Shown: piece after piece, positions 27,776-36,648 of the stretch
Layout: each line of letters opens with the position of its first letter
Position numbering within the stretch: the stretch's first letter is position 1
Origin: Rhizobium freirei PRF 81
GTDB lineage: Bacteria > Pseudomonadota > Alphaproteobacteria > Rhizobiales > Rhizobiaceae
Direction of reading: 5' to 3'
DNA: 64,000 bases
NCBI RefSeq assembly: GCF_000359745.1
Contig: NZ_AQHN01000089.1
Location: 124,001-188,000 of the forward strand
The notes under the pieces: model-generated
Told to the model about the DNA's origin: nothing
Database searches by the model: none
Seen by the model: the letters and a program-made list of their open reading frames with translations, nothing else
Made by a program: the position numbers and the translations under genes

Positions 27776-29545
27776 GTGTCACTGTTCAAAGTCTATGCGA
27801 GAGCCCTGAAGTATCTTGGCGCGTACCGATACCGCGTGTGGATGGTCGTGATCGCAAACATCGCGTTGGCGATGACCACCATTTACGAACCGGTTCTGTT
27901 CGGCCGCATCTTCGACGCCATTGCCAAGAAAGAGGCCGTCACGCCGACCATGGTGCTTTGGGCGAGCTTTGCCGTCTTCAGCGCCGTAGCCTTCATCGTG
28001 GTATCCCGCGAGGCGGATCGTCTCGCGCATGGCCGCCGCGCCTCCCTTTTGACCGAAGCATTCGGCCGCATCATCTCGATGCCGCTATCCTGGCATAGCC
28101 AGCGCGGCACGGCGAGCGCGCTAAACACGCTGCTGCGCGCTTGCGAAGCGCTGTTCGGCCTGTGGCTCGAATTCATGCGCAACCATCTGTCGACCGCCGT
28201 TGCGCTCGTCATCATGATCCCGACCGCCATGTCGATGGACATGCGCCTGTCCGCAGTGCTCATCCTGCTCGGCGTCTTCTACTGGTTCATCGGCCGCCTG
28301 GTCATGAGCCGCACGAAGGACGGCCAGACCTCGGTCGAAAGTCACTACAATACCGTCTTCTCGCATGTCAGCGACTCGATCAGCAACGTCTCGGTGCTGC
28401 ACAGCTACAACCGTATCGAAGCTGAAACCAAGGCGCTGAAGTCGTTCACCGAACGCCTGCTGGCCGCCCAGTATCCGGTTCTTGACTGGTGGGCTCTTGC
28501 CGGCGCGCTGAACCGTACGGCTTCGACCGTTGCCATGATGGCGATCCTGATGATTGGTACCGTTCTCGTTCAGGACGGCAGCCTGAGCCTTGGCGCGCTG
28601 ATCACCTTCATCGCCTTCGCCAACGTGCTGATCGGCCGCCTGGAGCAGCTGCGCAACTTCGCAAACCAGATTTTCGAAGCCCGCGCCAAGCTCATCGACT
28701 TCTACTCGCTGGAAGATTCGGTCCGCGACCGCGAAGAGCCTGCTGGCCTGGCCGAGATCAAGGACGTCAAGGGCGAAGTGGAGTTCCGCGATATATCCTT
28801 CGGCTTCGCCAATACCTCACAGGGCCTGCACGACATCTCCTTCAAGGTGAAGGCTGGCCAGACCGTCGCCATCGTCGGCCCGACCGGCGCCGGCAAGACG
28901 ACGCTCGTCAACCTGCTGCAGCGCGTTTTCGACCCGCAGAAGGGCCAGATCCTCGTCGACGGTCACGACATCACCAAGGTGACGCGCAAGTCGCTGCGCC
29001 GCTTCATCGCCACCGTGTTCCAGGATGCCGGTCTGCTGAACCGCTCGATCAGCGACAACATCTGCCTCGGCCGCGAAGGTGCTACGCAGGAAGAAATGAT
29101 CCGTGCAGCCCAGGCCGCCGCCGCCAACGACTTCATCGAAAACCGCGAAAGCGGCTACGATACCCGCGTCGGCGAGCGTGGCAACAAGCTCTCGGGTGGT
29201 GAGCGCCAGCGTATCGCGATCGCCCGCGCCATCCTGAAGGATGCGCCGATCCTGGTGCTCGACGAAGCCACCAGCGCGCTCGACGTCGAAACCGAAAACC
29301 GGGTCAAGACGGCGATCGACAACCTGCGCCAGAACCGCACGACCTTCATCATTGCGCACCGCCTGTCGACGGTCCGCGAGGCCGATATGGTCCTCTTCCT
29401 TGACAACGGCCGCATCATCGAGAACGGCAGCTTCAACGAGCTCAGCCAGAGCAACGGCCGCTTCGCCGCCCTGCTGCGCGCCAGCGGCATCCTGACGGAC
29501 GAAGAGGTCCGCAAGGCGCGCGCAACGGAAAACGAAGCCGCCTGA
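27776..29545 (+). CDS. ndvA: Cyclic beta-1,2-glucan export ABC transporter NdvA
   Basis: Exports cyclic beta-1,2-glucan from cytoplasm to periplasm; it is needed for hypo-osmotic adaptation and nodule invasion in rhizobia. The 589-residue half-transporter starts SLFKVYARALKYLGAYRYRV, the NdvA/ChvA N-terminus. Six membrane spans lie within about 20-310. The ATPase domain has Walker A GPTGAGKTT, Q-loop FQDAGLLN, signature LSGGERQRIAIARAIL and Walker B ILVLDEATSALD. GTG 27776 (AGAGGG eight bases upstream) is preferred to GTG 27767 by homology. A strong terminator follows. A glucan-modifying opgC lies 2 kb away. Confidence 0.95.
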   Translation: MSLFKVYARALKYLGAYRYRVWMVVIANIALAMTTIYEPVLFGRIFDAIAKKEAVTPTMVLWASFAVFSAVAFIVVSREADRLAHGRRASLLTEAFGRIISMPLSWHSQRGTASALNTLLRACEALFGLWLEFMRNHLSTAVALVIMIPTAMSMDMRLSAVLILLGVFYWFIGRLVMSRTKDGQTSVESHYNTVFSHVSDSISNVSVLHSYNRIEAETKALKSFTERLLAAQYPVLDWWALAGALNRTASTVAMMAILMIGTVLVQDGSLSLGALITFIAFANVLIGRLEQLRNFANQIFEARAKLIDFYSLEDSVRDREEPAGLAEIKDVKGEVEFRDISFGFANTSQGLHDISFKVKAGQTVAIVGPTGAGKTTLVNLLQRVFDPQKGQILVDGHDITKVTRKSLRRFIATVFQDAGLLNRSISDNICLGREGATQEEMIRAAQAAAANDFIENRESGYDTRVGERGNKLSGGERQRIAIARAILKDAPILVLDEATSALDVETENRVKTAIDNLRQNRTTFIIAHRLSTVREADMVLFLDNGRIIENGSFNELSQSNGRFAALLRASGILTDEEVRKARATENEAA

Positions 29546-29570
29546 TCTTCGCAAGGGGCCCAAAATGGAA

Positions 29571-29600
29571 GCCGGGAGAGTGATGCTCTCCCGGCTTTTT
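29571..29600 (+). terminator. ndvA terminator
   Basis: A 10-bp stem GCCGGGAGAG / CTCTCCCGGC, loop TGATG, then TTTTT; it lies 25 bases after the ndvA stop. Confidence 0.85.
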
Positions 29601-29668
29601 GCTGTCGAAGCTTCGGGCCGGACGATGTTTGTCAGGAAAACGTGATGCCACCGCAACCCTGCGACTTG

Positions 29669-29820
29669 GCCCCTCACCCCAACCCTCTCCCCGCACGAGC
29701 GGGGAGAGGGAGCTTATCGCGCGTAAAAACCGATACCTTCAGCCCATGCGTGATGGTGCCGCAGATGCGGAACAGGTCCCCTCTCCCCGTTTCAACGGGG
29801 AGAGGGCTAGGGTGAGGGGC
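29669..29820. repeat. Inverted pair of CCCTCTCCCC-type palindromes
   Basis: The left unit (29669-29710) has stem CCCTCTCCCCGC / GCGGGGAGAGGG. The right unit (29777-29820) has CCCTCTCCCCGTT / AACGGGGAGAGGG. The outer flanks GCCCCTCACCCCAACC and CTAGGGTGAGGGGC are inverted with respect to each other, so the two units can also pair across the 66-base spacer. This is a dispersed palindrome family seen in many Rhizobiales. No coding content. Confidence 0.75.
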
Positions 29821-29888
29821 TATGCCCGCAAGGAGCGGCCCGCCAAGATCCGTTCCCTTGAACGAATACACAGCCAACCAAAAACAAG

Positions 29889-29916
29889 AAAGGCCCGGCG
29901 GGAAAACCGGGCCTTT
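29889..29916 (-). terminator. Porin gene terminator
   Basis: Stem AAAGGCCCGG...CCGGGCCTTT, loop of about 8, followed on the minus strand by further T-rich sequence; 72 bases after the porin stop codon. Confidence 0.7.
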
Positions 29917-29988
29917 CCGTTTTCTGATCGGAGGTCAATTCGGCTGGGCGCCACCAGGAGCTAAGATCGGTACCCAGCCTAGATCGGA

Positions 29989-31080
29989 TCAGAACTTGCG
30001 CTCGAAGCGGAGAACGCCGGCCCACTGATCGCGATCGGCAGCATCCCAGTTCGTGTAGGAGACTTCCGGCTGAACCAGCAGATCCTTGACCGGACGCCAG
30101 GCAACATTGGCCGTTGCGGCGAAGATCTTCGAGTCGGTATAGGCAAGCTGAGCATTGGCCTGCAGCTTCGGATTGATCTGATAGCTGGCACCCGTCCAGA
30201 AGGCCCAATCGCCCCAACCGCAATCCGCGCCGTTGACCGGGCAGGCCGCACGGTTGCTGTTGAGATAGGAGCCGGCATACTTGTTCAGCTTGTCACCATT
30301 GGTGTTCCAGCCACCCATCAGGAAGGCCTTGAAGTCGCCGAAGTCGGCGTCGACACGAGCCTTGATGGCGCCTTCCTCGACGACACTGTCATAGCCGCCG
30401 ATGACCCGCAGCGTCCAAGCACCCGTCTTGTAGCCGGCGCCGAGAACCACGTCCGGAGCGTAGTGGTTGCCCTTGCCGGTCTGCCAGGCGCCGCCGTAGG
30501 ACGAAGTATCGCCTGCGGAGTTGGAATCTTCCACGGAGATGACGGCAGTGAAGCCGTTGCCGGCATCGTACTTGTAGGTCAGCTGGTTGAGTTCCTTCGG
30601 GCCGTCATAAACGACGTCGTCGTTGATGACGTTGCCGGCATAGCCCATGTAGGAATTGTATTGAGAGTCTGCCTTACCGACGAGGAAGCCGCCGAGGCTG
30701 ATGTTGGCCCAGAGCAGCTTGGTGCTGGTCGTGTTGCCGTCGTTCCAGTCCCAGCGGATAACCGTGTTGGTCTTCAGCGGACCGTATTCGGTGTCCGTCG
30801 CCGTGTCGACGGCGAGTTCTGCACGGGTATGCCAGAGCGTGCCGTTCTTGCTGCTGGCATTGTAGGCATCGTACCATTCGCCTTCGGTGCGGACGCGGCC
30901 GCCGACCTTGAGGCAGGTTTCCGTGCCCGGTATAAAGAAGTAGCCGGGGCCATAGGCATCACAAATGCGAACATATTGAAGCGGTTCCGGCTCGGCGGCC
31001 ACAATGGCGTCAGCCGCCTGCGCCCCCGATGCAGCTGCCAGAGCGGCGGCCGAACCGAGAAGAAGACTTCTGATATTCAT
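29989..31080 (-). CDS. Outer-membrane porin, RopA/Omp2b-like
   Basis: A general diffusion porin of the alphaproteobacterial Porin_2 family, 363 residues. The signal peptide MNIRSLLLGSAAALAAASGA ends at AQA-ADA. The mature protein has the family start EPLQYVRICDAYGPGYFFIPG with a conserved Cys pair (ICD...TCLK), repeated beta-strands, and a terminal Phe (LRFERKF) needed for outer-membrane insertion. ATG 31080 follows GGAG; an upstream extension lacks a signal peptide. A long 5' untranslated region is likely. It is flanked by ndvA and opgC but has its own terminator. Confidence 0.93.
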   Translation of the reverse strand: MNIRSLLLGSAAALAAASGAQAADAIVAAEPEPLQYVRICDAYGPGYFFIPGTETCLKVGGRVRTEGEWYDAYNASSKNGTLWHTRAELAVDTATDTEYGPLKTNTVIRWDWNDGNTTSTKLLWANISLGGFLVGKADSQYNSYMGYAGNVINDDVVYDGPKELNQLTYKYDAGNGFTAVISVEDSNSAGDTSSYGGAWQTGKGNHYAPDVVLGAGYKTGAWTLRVIGGYDSVVEEGAIKARVDADFGDFKAFLMGGWNTNGDKLNKYAGSYLNSNRAACPVNGADCGWGDWAFWTGASYQINPKLQANAQLAYTDSKIFAATANVAWRPVKDLLVQPEVSYTNWDAADRDQWAGVLRFERKF

Positions 31081-31241
31081 AGATAACTCCAATTCAGTAT
31101 CGATTGGACATGAGCTATCGCGCCGAGAATTCGACGTCCGCACCCATTCCCGATTTTGACAATCCCCGCGAATGCACGGCCATCCCCCTTGGATAAGCCG
31201 GCGACGCGATGGCGGCACTCCCTAAGCGCCGTCACGACGAC

Positions 31242-31269
31242 GATATAACAATTAAATTTTGCACAACAA
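31242..31269 (-). promoter_or_regulatory. Candidate promoter of the porin gene
   Basis: On the minus strand, TTGTTG (31269-31264), a 16-base AT-rich spacer, and TATATC (31247-31242). This predicts a leader of about 155 bases. The rest of the 342-base porin/opgC gap (31081-31422) is AT-rich with no gene seen. Confidence 0.4.
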
Positions 31270-31422
31270 GATTTTGGGCACTTAAATTTCTGGCGCACTG
31301 CAGCACAATTATTTTGCGTTGCAGAAAAATCACGTCACACTTCCTTCGTGAAAGTGTCACAAATTAATTTAGAGGAAAATCATATATTTAAGCCGCACCC
31401 TAAGCGCGGCCCGATGGCGCGC

Positions 31423-32637
31423 TCAGCGGCGCTTTGCCATATGCGCCGACACGGCCGTCACCGCCAGCTGTGCCTTTTCAGGCCGCTGCCCTGCCGTCTG
31501 AAGCCGCTTGCGCTCGAGATGATAGGCATAGAGGAACTGTGCGGCGGTGCCGACGACAACATAGATCGCCCCGACGATGGGGCTCTTGTTGGTCACATAG
31601 AGAAGAACCTGACCGGCCATGGCAAGGATCGTGCCCGCGACGAAAATATCGAGCGAATGCCGCCCGAGGATCGTCAGCGGATGATGAGCGGAACGGCGCA
31701 AGAACCGCGAAATGGATGGCACGCTGACGATCAGATAGGCCAGCGCCAGCACATGCAGCAATCGCGGCAGCGACAGGAAGGTTTTGTCGAAACCGGTGAC
31801 GACGGTCGGCAGGCCGAGCATCGCCAGATAATCGCCGAGCACCCAGAGCTTGTCGGTGACCCAGACGAAGGAGACGAGCACGTACAAGGCGGCGAACGCG
31901 ATCAGCAGCGGATGAGCGGGGATCTTTCCACCACGCTTCACCTGCATGCAGGCGACGAAGCCAATGACGAATAGAAATTGCCAGGACAGCGGGTTGAGGA
32001 ACCAGAAGCCTTCAAGCAGCGTCGTATGGGGCGCGATGTAGTAGATGCCCGACACGAGCCAGACACTGGCGGAAACCAATAGCAGCAGCAGTGGGCTTTT
32101 TTCCTCCAGCAGCATGATCAGCGGCAGCATGAGAAATAGTGCAGCGTACATGGGAAGGATATTGTTGTAGCCGATCTGGTGTCCGAGCGTGAGCAGCGCC
32201 GGGATACCGCCAGCCGGATCCATCAGCAAGGCCAGGATATTCACCTCGCACAGCAGGCCCTTCTGCTGGAAAATCCAGGCGCCGGCGATGAAGAGCACCA
32301 GCGTCACAAAGGTGGTGATCATATGCGCGGTATAGAGCGTGAAGGCGCGCTTGACCGCCTTCCATGCCACGGACAGCCGGCTCCCGGGAGAAAAACGGGT
32401 TCCATAGGCGAGACCGACCGATATGCCAGAGATCAGCACAAAGGCTTCGGCCCCGTCGGAAAAACCGAAATTCTTCGAGGTCATGAACTCGAAGATCTGC
32501 CCCGGCACATGGTTGATGAAGATCATGATCAAGGCCAAGGCCCTGAGCACATCCAGCCGCGTATCCCTCTGAAGCACCGGCCCTGCCAAATTGACTGGAT
32601 TTGCCGATGCAGGGCCGATATTCGCCCTTGAGTTCAT
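31423..32637 (-). CDS. opgC: OpgC-family membrane protein (glucan succinylation)
   Basis: A 404-residue integral membrane protein with about ten spans. It begins RDTRLDVLRALALIMIFINHVPG, the OpgC signature containing the putative catalytic His. FSDGAEAFVLISGISVGLAYG and GRHSLDIFVAG also occur. OpgC proteins transfer succinyl groups to osmoregulated periplasmic glucans, and the cyclic glucan exporter ndvA nearby fits this. ATG 32637 has AGGAG six bases before; a longer TTG start is less likely. The substrate is inferred from family and context. Confidence 0.85.
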   Translation of the reverse strand: MNSRANIGPASANPVNLAGPVLQRDTRLDVLRALALIMIFINHVPGQIFEFMTSKNFGFSDGAEAFVLISGISVGLAYGTRFSPGSRLSVAWKAVKRAFTLYTAHMITTFVTLVLFIAGAWIFQQKGLLCEVNILALLMDPAGGIPALLTLGHQIGYNNILPMYAALFLMLPLIMLLEEKSPLLLLLVSASVWLVSGIYYIAPHTTLLEGFWFLNPLSWQFLFVIGFVACMQVKRGGKIPAHPLLIAFAALYVLVSFVWVTDKLWVLGDYLAMLGLPTVVTGFDKTFLSLPRLLHVLALAYLIVSVPSISRFLRRSAHHPLTILGRHSLDIFVAGTILAMAGQVLLYVTNKSPIVGAIYVVVGTAAQFLYAYHLERKRLQTAGQRPEKAQLAVTAVSAHMAKRR

Positions 32638-33373
32638 CAAGATCTCCTGTTCCGACAATCAAATGCGATCGGAGCCAAAGAGTTCCCTCCCTGCACCGAA
32701 CGACGACGCAAAACAGTGCAGAAATGCGACTGTCCGATCAGATGCCCTGGTGATGGGCGACCGTCCGTATTACGGGAACCGAGTATCCTGCCGCATTGGG
32801 CGCTTTTGAGACGGAAGCAGACATTTTTCCGTCCGATGGCTCAATGTCCACCGCAAGCTATCCAATCGTGAAGGCAAAGCCGGCTTGACATGGGCCGGCC
32901 ATATTGGTTCAGCCGCCGAGAATGCCTTCGATCGCGACACGATACAGCCGGCCGGCGGATCCTGTGTCGTCAGATCCAGTCGTCACGGCGAGTCGATTCC
33001 CCTTACATTAGATATCAGCCGCAACGACAGAGGGCTTTACACGATCGCTGTCGGCCGATCACGATCACGTGCATGGCTGACCGGACCGAGCCCATCGAGG
33101 CGAGCGTTTTCGCTTTTCTTTGAATCGCGGAAACGCTCTATCTTCTCGTTTTCTTGCGCATTCCGGCCGGAAAGCCGCTGCGCACTTTTCCTGGAAATGC
33201 TCCATAGGCCTCGTCGGTGCGATCTCGCGCACGCCCATGACGACATGGCCACAACAAAAACGCAGCAACGACAAATCTGTCGGCCGCGCTCTCACCATTC
33301 GCTATAGAAAAAAATGAACTCCGAAAAGCCTGACCATGAGCCGGTCAGACCCGCCTCCGCGCGAACGCGTCGA
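32638..33373. other. 736-base gap upstream of opgC
   Basis: Apart from the RIME-like copy at 33102-33203, I see no supported gene. Several short open frames lack ribosome sites and recognisable products. The opgC promoter presumably lies in the left part. Confidence 0.5.
33102..33203 (-). repeat. RIME-like intergenic mosaic element, copy B
   Basis: The same element as at 50402-50506 but in the opposite orientation: GAGCGTTTTCGC...GCGGAAACGCTC, then CATTCCGGCCGGAAAGCCG...CTTTTCCTGGAAATGCTC. Confidence 0.7.
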
Positions 33374-33532
33374 TCAGACCACAAAACCCAACACAATCGC
33401 CGCAACGAACAAAAACGCTGCCGAAAACAGCACGACGTTGACCGCCGTCTGTATCTTGCTACGCGTTTTGGCAGTTCGCTTGGAACCGTCGAACTGATTC
33501 ACATGCGTATTAGACACGCCCAAATTCGCCAT
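33374..33532 (-). CDS. Hypothetical 52-residue membrane microprotein
   Basis: A GGAGG six bases before the ATG at 33532 supports translation. The hydrophilic N-terminus MANLGVSNTHVNQFDG is followed by a basic stretch (SKRTAKTRSKIQ). A single C-terminal membrane span, VNVVLFSAAFLFVAAIVLGF, ends in VV-stop. The topology would be N-in with the tail anchored in the membrane. I do not recognise the family. No partner gene is adjacent. Similar tail-anchored microproteins often regulate membrane enzymes, but that is speculation. Confidence 0.6.
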   Translation of the reverse strand: MANLGVSNTHVNQFDGSKRTAKTRSKIQTAVNVVLFSAAFLFVAAIVLGFVV

Positions 33533-33694
33533 GTGTTGCCTCCGTTCGTTCTTCTTATGTGTCTCGGACTAAGCTTCAGACCGACATTCATACAATTCCT
33601 ATCAATTAGGTAGAGATGAATTTCTGTCCAGCAGCCCGCTCGAGAAAAATTAAACCATTGGGTTGCGAGGGCTCAAAAGATCGACAAAACCAAA

Positions 33695-33883
33695 TCAGCT
33701 GAGAATGCGGCGAGCCCAAATCAAACTGCGCTCCACAGCGCTCGTATCGGCCGTCGGCTCTTCGGCAGAACCGGCCTGGCGGCGGCATTTTTCATCGGAA
33801 AGAGAAGCAGACCGCACACCTTCCTGCTTCGCCGGCACCGGTGGATGAAGATAGCCCATGGTCATGCCACCCATGAAAAACAT
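33695..33883 (-). CDS. Hypothetical 62-residue protein
   Basis: The ATG at 33883 follows GGAGG (GTGGAGGCAGGT). The peptide begins MFFMGGMTMGYLHPPVPAKQ and continues with a polar, Ser/Ala/Arg-rich body (SLSDEKCRRQAGSAEEP) and the tail SLIWARRILS. No family is recognised. The good ribosome site favours a real gene. Codon use is unremarkable. It lies in the same orientation as the 52-residue gene, 162 bases upstream of it. Confidence 0.4.
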   Translation of the reverse strand: MFFMGGMTMGYLHPPVPAKQEGVRSASLSDEKCRRQAGSAEEPTADTSAVERSLIWARRILS

Positions 33884-34013
33884 ACCTGCCTCCACTTACG
33901 TGTGACCCGCGTTCGGGATCACGAAAGTTAACCGCCATTAACGAGATCATGACAGAATTGCGGCAGGTGTCAATAGTCTATACGATTGGTCGTGTTTCAA
34001 CGGCTCGCTCGTT

Positions 34014-34072
34014 AAGTAATTCCAGGAGAAGCGTACAGAGGTTCTTCCGTCCAGAATTCCATCAAAACAAAC
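34014..34072 (+). repeat. Degenerate half RIME-like element, copy E
   Basis: AATTCCAGGAGAAGCG, then GGTTCTTCCGTCCAGAATTCC aligns with the first palindrome of the element at 50402-50506 with several substitutions. Confidence 0.4.
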
Positions 34073-34082
34073 GGTTAAGGCG

Positions 34083-34110
34083 GCTCGGCGACTCCCGTGA
34101 AACGCCGAGC
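34083..34110 (-). terminator. Possible terminator of the peptide-transport operon
   Basis: An 8-bp stem GCTCGGCG / CGCCGAGC with a 12-base loop, 36 bases after the last stop codon of the operon. Only a weak T-rich stretch follows. Confidence 0.4.
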
Positions 34111-34145
34111 TGCTTTGACCTGACAAGCCGCCGGACATCATCCGC

Positions 34146-34895
34146 TCAGGCGCGGACGAAGCCTTTGCTGGCAACCATGAGATTGCGCGTGTAGTCTTCC
34201 TTGACGTCGCCCGCCGCCAGTTCTTTGGCGCTCAGCCGCTCGACAACGGCACCATTGCGCATGACCGCCAGGCGTTCGCACATATGGGTGACGACGCCGA
34301 GATCGTGGCTCACCATGACGAATGTCAGCTGGCGATCCCTGCGCACCTGCTCGAGCAGATTGAGCACTTCGGCCTGCACCGAGGCATCGAGCGCTGAGGT
34401 CGGCTCGTCAAGCAACAGGATGGATGGCTCCACGATCAGCGCGCGCGCAATGGCGACGCGCTGGCGCTGGCCACCGGAAAGCTGATGCGGATAGCGGAAG
34501 CGAAAGCCGGTCCCGAGTCCCACTTCGTCGAGCGCCCTGGCGATGCGCGTTTCGCTATCGCCGATCCCGTGGATCGCCAGCGGCTCCAAGAGCAGACGGT
34601 CGATCGTCTGGCGCGGATGGAGGGAACCGTAAGGGTCCTGGAATACCATCTGCACCTGGCTATAAAAGACCTTGCTGCGCTTTGCCCCCTTCAGCTGCTC
34701 GCCTCCGACGCGGATCGTGCCGTCGGTAACGGGCGCAAGACCCGCGACGGCGCGCAGCAGCGTCGATTTGCCGGAGCCGGATTCACCGACCAGGCCGAAG
34801 GATTCACCCTTGTTCACATCGACACTGACTGCATCGAGAGCGTAGTAACCGTCATAGACGACACTGAGGCCGTCAACCGCAAGCGCCGCCGTCAT
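34146..34895 (-). CDS. Peptide ABC transporter ATP-binding protein (DppF-like)
   Basis: A 249-residue ATPase energising peptide import. Walker A is GESGSGKSTLLR, followed by the Q-loop FQDPYGSLHPRQ (diagnostic of the Dpp/Opp family), signature LSGGQRQRVAIARALI, Walker B LLLDEPTSALD and SHDLGVVTHMCE. It is shorter at the C-terminus than typical DppF, which usually carries a longer OppF-type tail. Its ATG overlaps the stop of the preceding ATPase gene by four bases. It is last in the operon. Confidence 0.9.
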   Translation of the reverse strand: MTAALAVDGLSVVYDGYYALDAVSVDVNKGESFGLVGESGSGKSTLLRAVAGLAPVTDGTIRVGGEQLKGAKRSKVFYSQVQMVFQDPYGSLHPRQTIDRLLLEPLAIHGIGDSETRIARALDEVGLGTGFRFRYPHQLSGGQRQRVAIARALIVEPSILLLDEPTSALDASVQAEVLNLLEQVRRDRQLTFVMVSHDLGVVTHMCERLAVMRNGAVVERLSAKELAAGDVKEDYTRNLMVASKGFVRA

Positions 34896-35725
34896 GCCGC
34901 CCACTCCGGTTTACGGTCGAGAACCGGCAACGGATGACGATTCTCCCCGATCACAGGCATGCAGCTCAGCAGACCGCGCGTGTAGGGATGCTGGGCATTG
35001 TTGAGCTCGGAAGCCTTGATTTCCTCCACCACCTTGCCTGCATACATGACGAGCACGCGATCGCAGAAGGAGGAAACCAGCCGCAGGTCGTGCGACACGA
35101 AAATCAGTCCCATGCCGCGCTCCGACACCAGCTTGTCCATGATTTTGAGGACATCGAGCTGCACGGTCACGTCCAGCGCCGAGGTCGGCTCGTCGGCAAT
35201 CAACAGCTCCGGTCCGGCGATCAGCATCATCGCGATCATGACGCGCTGCCCCATGCCGCCCGAAACCTCATGCGGATGCAGGTCGTAGACACGGCCGGGA
35301 TCGCGGATCTGCACGGCTTCGAGCATGGCAAGCGCTCGGTCGCGCGCCTCCGCCTTGCTCACCTTCTCGTGCGTGCGCAGCGTCTCGGTGATCTGCTTGC
35401 CGATGGTCATCACGGGATCGAGCGAATATTTCGGATCCTGCAGCACCATGGCGATACGCTTGCCCCGCAGCGACCGGCGCTCCCTCGCGGAAATCGACAG
35501 AAGGTCCATGCCGCTGAAGTCAAGCTTATCGGCACTGACGAGCGCATGCGGCGGCGTAAGCCCCATGATCGCGCGGCCCGTCTGCGATTTGCCGGAGCCG
35601 CTCTCGCCGACGATCCCGAGCCTTTCGCGGCCGAGCGTGAAGGACACGCCGCGCACCGCTTCGATGACGCCTGTGCGCGTCGGATAGCGAACCTTGAGGT
35701 TTTCGACTGTCAGCAGCGTCGTCAT
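34892..35725 (-). CDS. Peptide ABC transporter ATP-binding protein (DppD-like)
   Basis: A 277-residue ATPase partner of the DppF-like subunit. Walker A is GESGSGKSQTGRAIMG, Q-loop LQDPKYSLDPVM, signature VSGGMGQRVMIAMMLI (slightly atypical), and Walker B LLIADEPTSALDVTVQ. The C-terminal oligopeptide-transporter segment contains NAQHPYTRGLLSCMP, with a single Cys where many members carry more. The ATG at 35725 overlaps the stop of the permease gene by four bases. A much longer frame that reads on upstream is only the out-of-frame shadow of that permease gene. Confidence 0.92.
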   Translation of the reverse strand: MTTLLTVENLKVRYPTRTGVIEAVRGVSFTLGRERLGIVGESGSGKSQTGRAIMGLTPPHALVSADKLDFSGMDLLSISARERRSLRGKRIAMVLQDPKYSLDPVMTIGKQITETLRTHEKVSKAEARDRALAMLEAVQIRDPGRVYDLHPHEVSGGMGQRVMIAMMLIAGPELLIADEPTSALDVTVQLDVLKIMDKLVSERGMGLIFVSHDLRLVSSFCDRVLVMYAGKVVEEIKASELNNAQHPYTRGLLSCMPVIGENRHPLPVLDRKPEWAA

Positions 35726-36648
35726 TGGCCGCTCTCCTTCGGATCGAGCGCGTCGCGCAGGCCATCGCCAAGCAGGTTGAAGCCGAGGCTGACGATGAGG
35801 ATCGCGATGCCGGGCATGGCCGCTACCCACCATTGATCGAGATAGTATTTGAAGCCGCTGGCGATCATCACGCCCCATTCCGGCAGAGGCGGCTGCGCAC
35901 CGAGGCCGAGGAAGCCGAGGCCGGCCGCCGTCAGGATCACGCCCGCCATATCGAGCGTGACGCGCACGATCACCGAGGAGATGCAGAGCGGCATGACATG
36001 GCGGAAGATGATGCGCAGGGGCGAAGCGCCCATGAGCTGTACGGCGGCAATATAGTCCGAGCGCCGCACCGTCATCGTTTCCGCGCGCGCCAAGCGCGCA
36101 TAGGGCGGCCAGGAGGTGATGGCGATCGCGATGATGGCGTTTTCGATGCCGGCCCCGAGCGCACCGGCAAAGGCAAGCGCCAGCACCAGCTTCGGGAAGG
36201 CAAGGAAGATATCGGTGATGCGCATCAATATGGTGTCGGTCCAGCCGCCGAGATAGCCGGAGATCATGCCGATGATCAGCCCGATCGGCGCCGATATGAT
36301 CGCGACCAGAACGACGATGTAGAGCGTCCAGCGCGAGCCGTAGATGAGCCGCGAGAGAATATCGCGCCCGAGGTCGTCCGTACCGAGAAGATAGCCCGGC
36401 GTGCCGGGCGGCTTCAGATAGGCATTGGTCAGATCGCCGATGACGGGCGAATGCGGTGCGATGACATCGGCAAGCGCCGCGATGAGTACAAGCGCGATGA
36501 TGATCAGCAGGCCGACAACGGCGAGGCGATTGGCGGAAAACTGCCGCCATGTGACGTAGGCACGCCCGAGTCTTGCCTGTCTGCGCGACTGCGGCCGGTC
36601 GGACAGCAGCCAGTCCCGCAAGCTGGGTTGGGTGGTCTCAGCCGTCAT
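35722..36648 (-). CDS. Peptide ABC transporter permease (DppC-like)
   Basis: A 308-residue inner-membrane subunit with six predicted spans. Conserved features are LLGTDDLGRDILSRLIYGSRW near residues 90-110 (the DppC hallmark), PIGLIIGMISGYLGGWTD, and the EAA loop RSDYIAAVQLMGASPLRIIFRHVMP. The ATG at 36648 overlaps the preceding permease stop by four bases. With the DppB-like protein it forms the peptide translocation pore. Confidence 0.93.
   Translation of the reverse strand: MTAETTQPSLRDWLLSDRPQSRRQARLGRAYVTWRQFSANRLAVVGLLIIIALVLIAALADVIAPHSPVIGDLTNAYLKPPGTPGYLLGTDDLGRDILSRLIYGSRWTLYIVVLVAIISAPIGLIIGMISGYLGGWTDTILMRITDIFLAFPKLVLALAFAGALGAGIENAIIAIAITSWPPYARLARAETMTVRRSDYIAAVQLMGASPLRIIFRHVMPLCISSVIVRVTLDMAGVILTAAGLGFLGLGAQPPLPEWGVMIASGFKYYLDQWWVAAMPGIAILIVSLGFNLLGDGLRDALDPKESGQ

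Noticed and set aside
33120..33317. Short overlapping ORFs around the RIME-like copy near 33.2 kb
   Set aside because: They arise from the palindromic repeat itself and lack ribosome sites.
34892..36550. 552-codon minus-strand frame covering the DppD-like gene and part of the DppC-like gene
   Set aside because: Only the part from ATG 35725 is a real protein. The upstream portion is a Arg/His-rich out-of-frame reading of the permease gene, so this is not a fusion.
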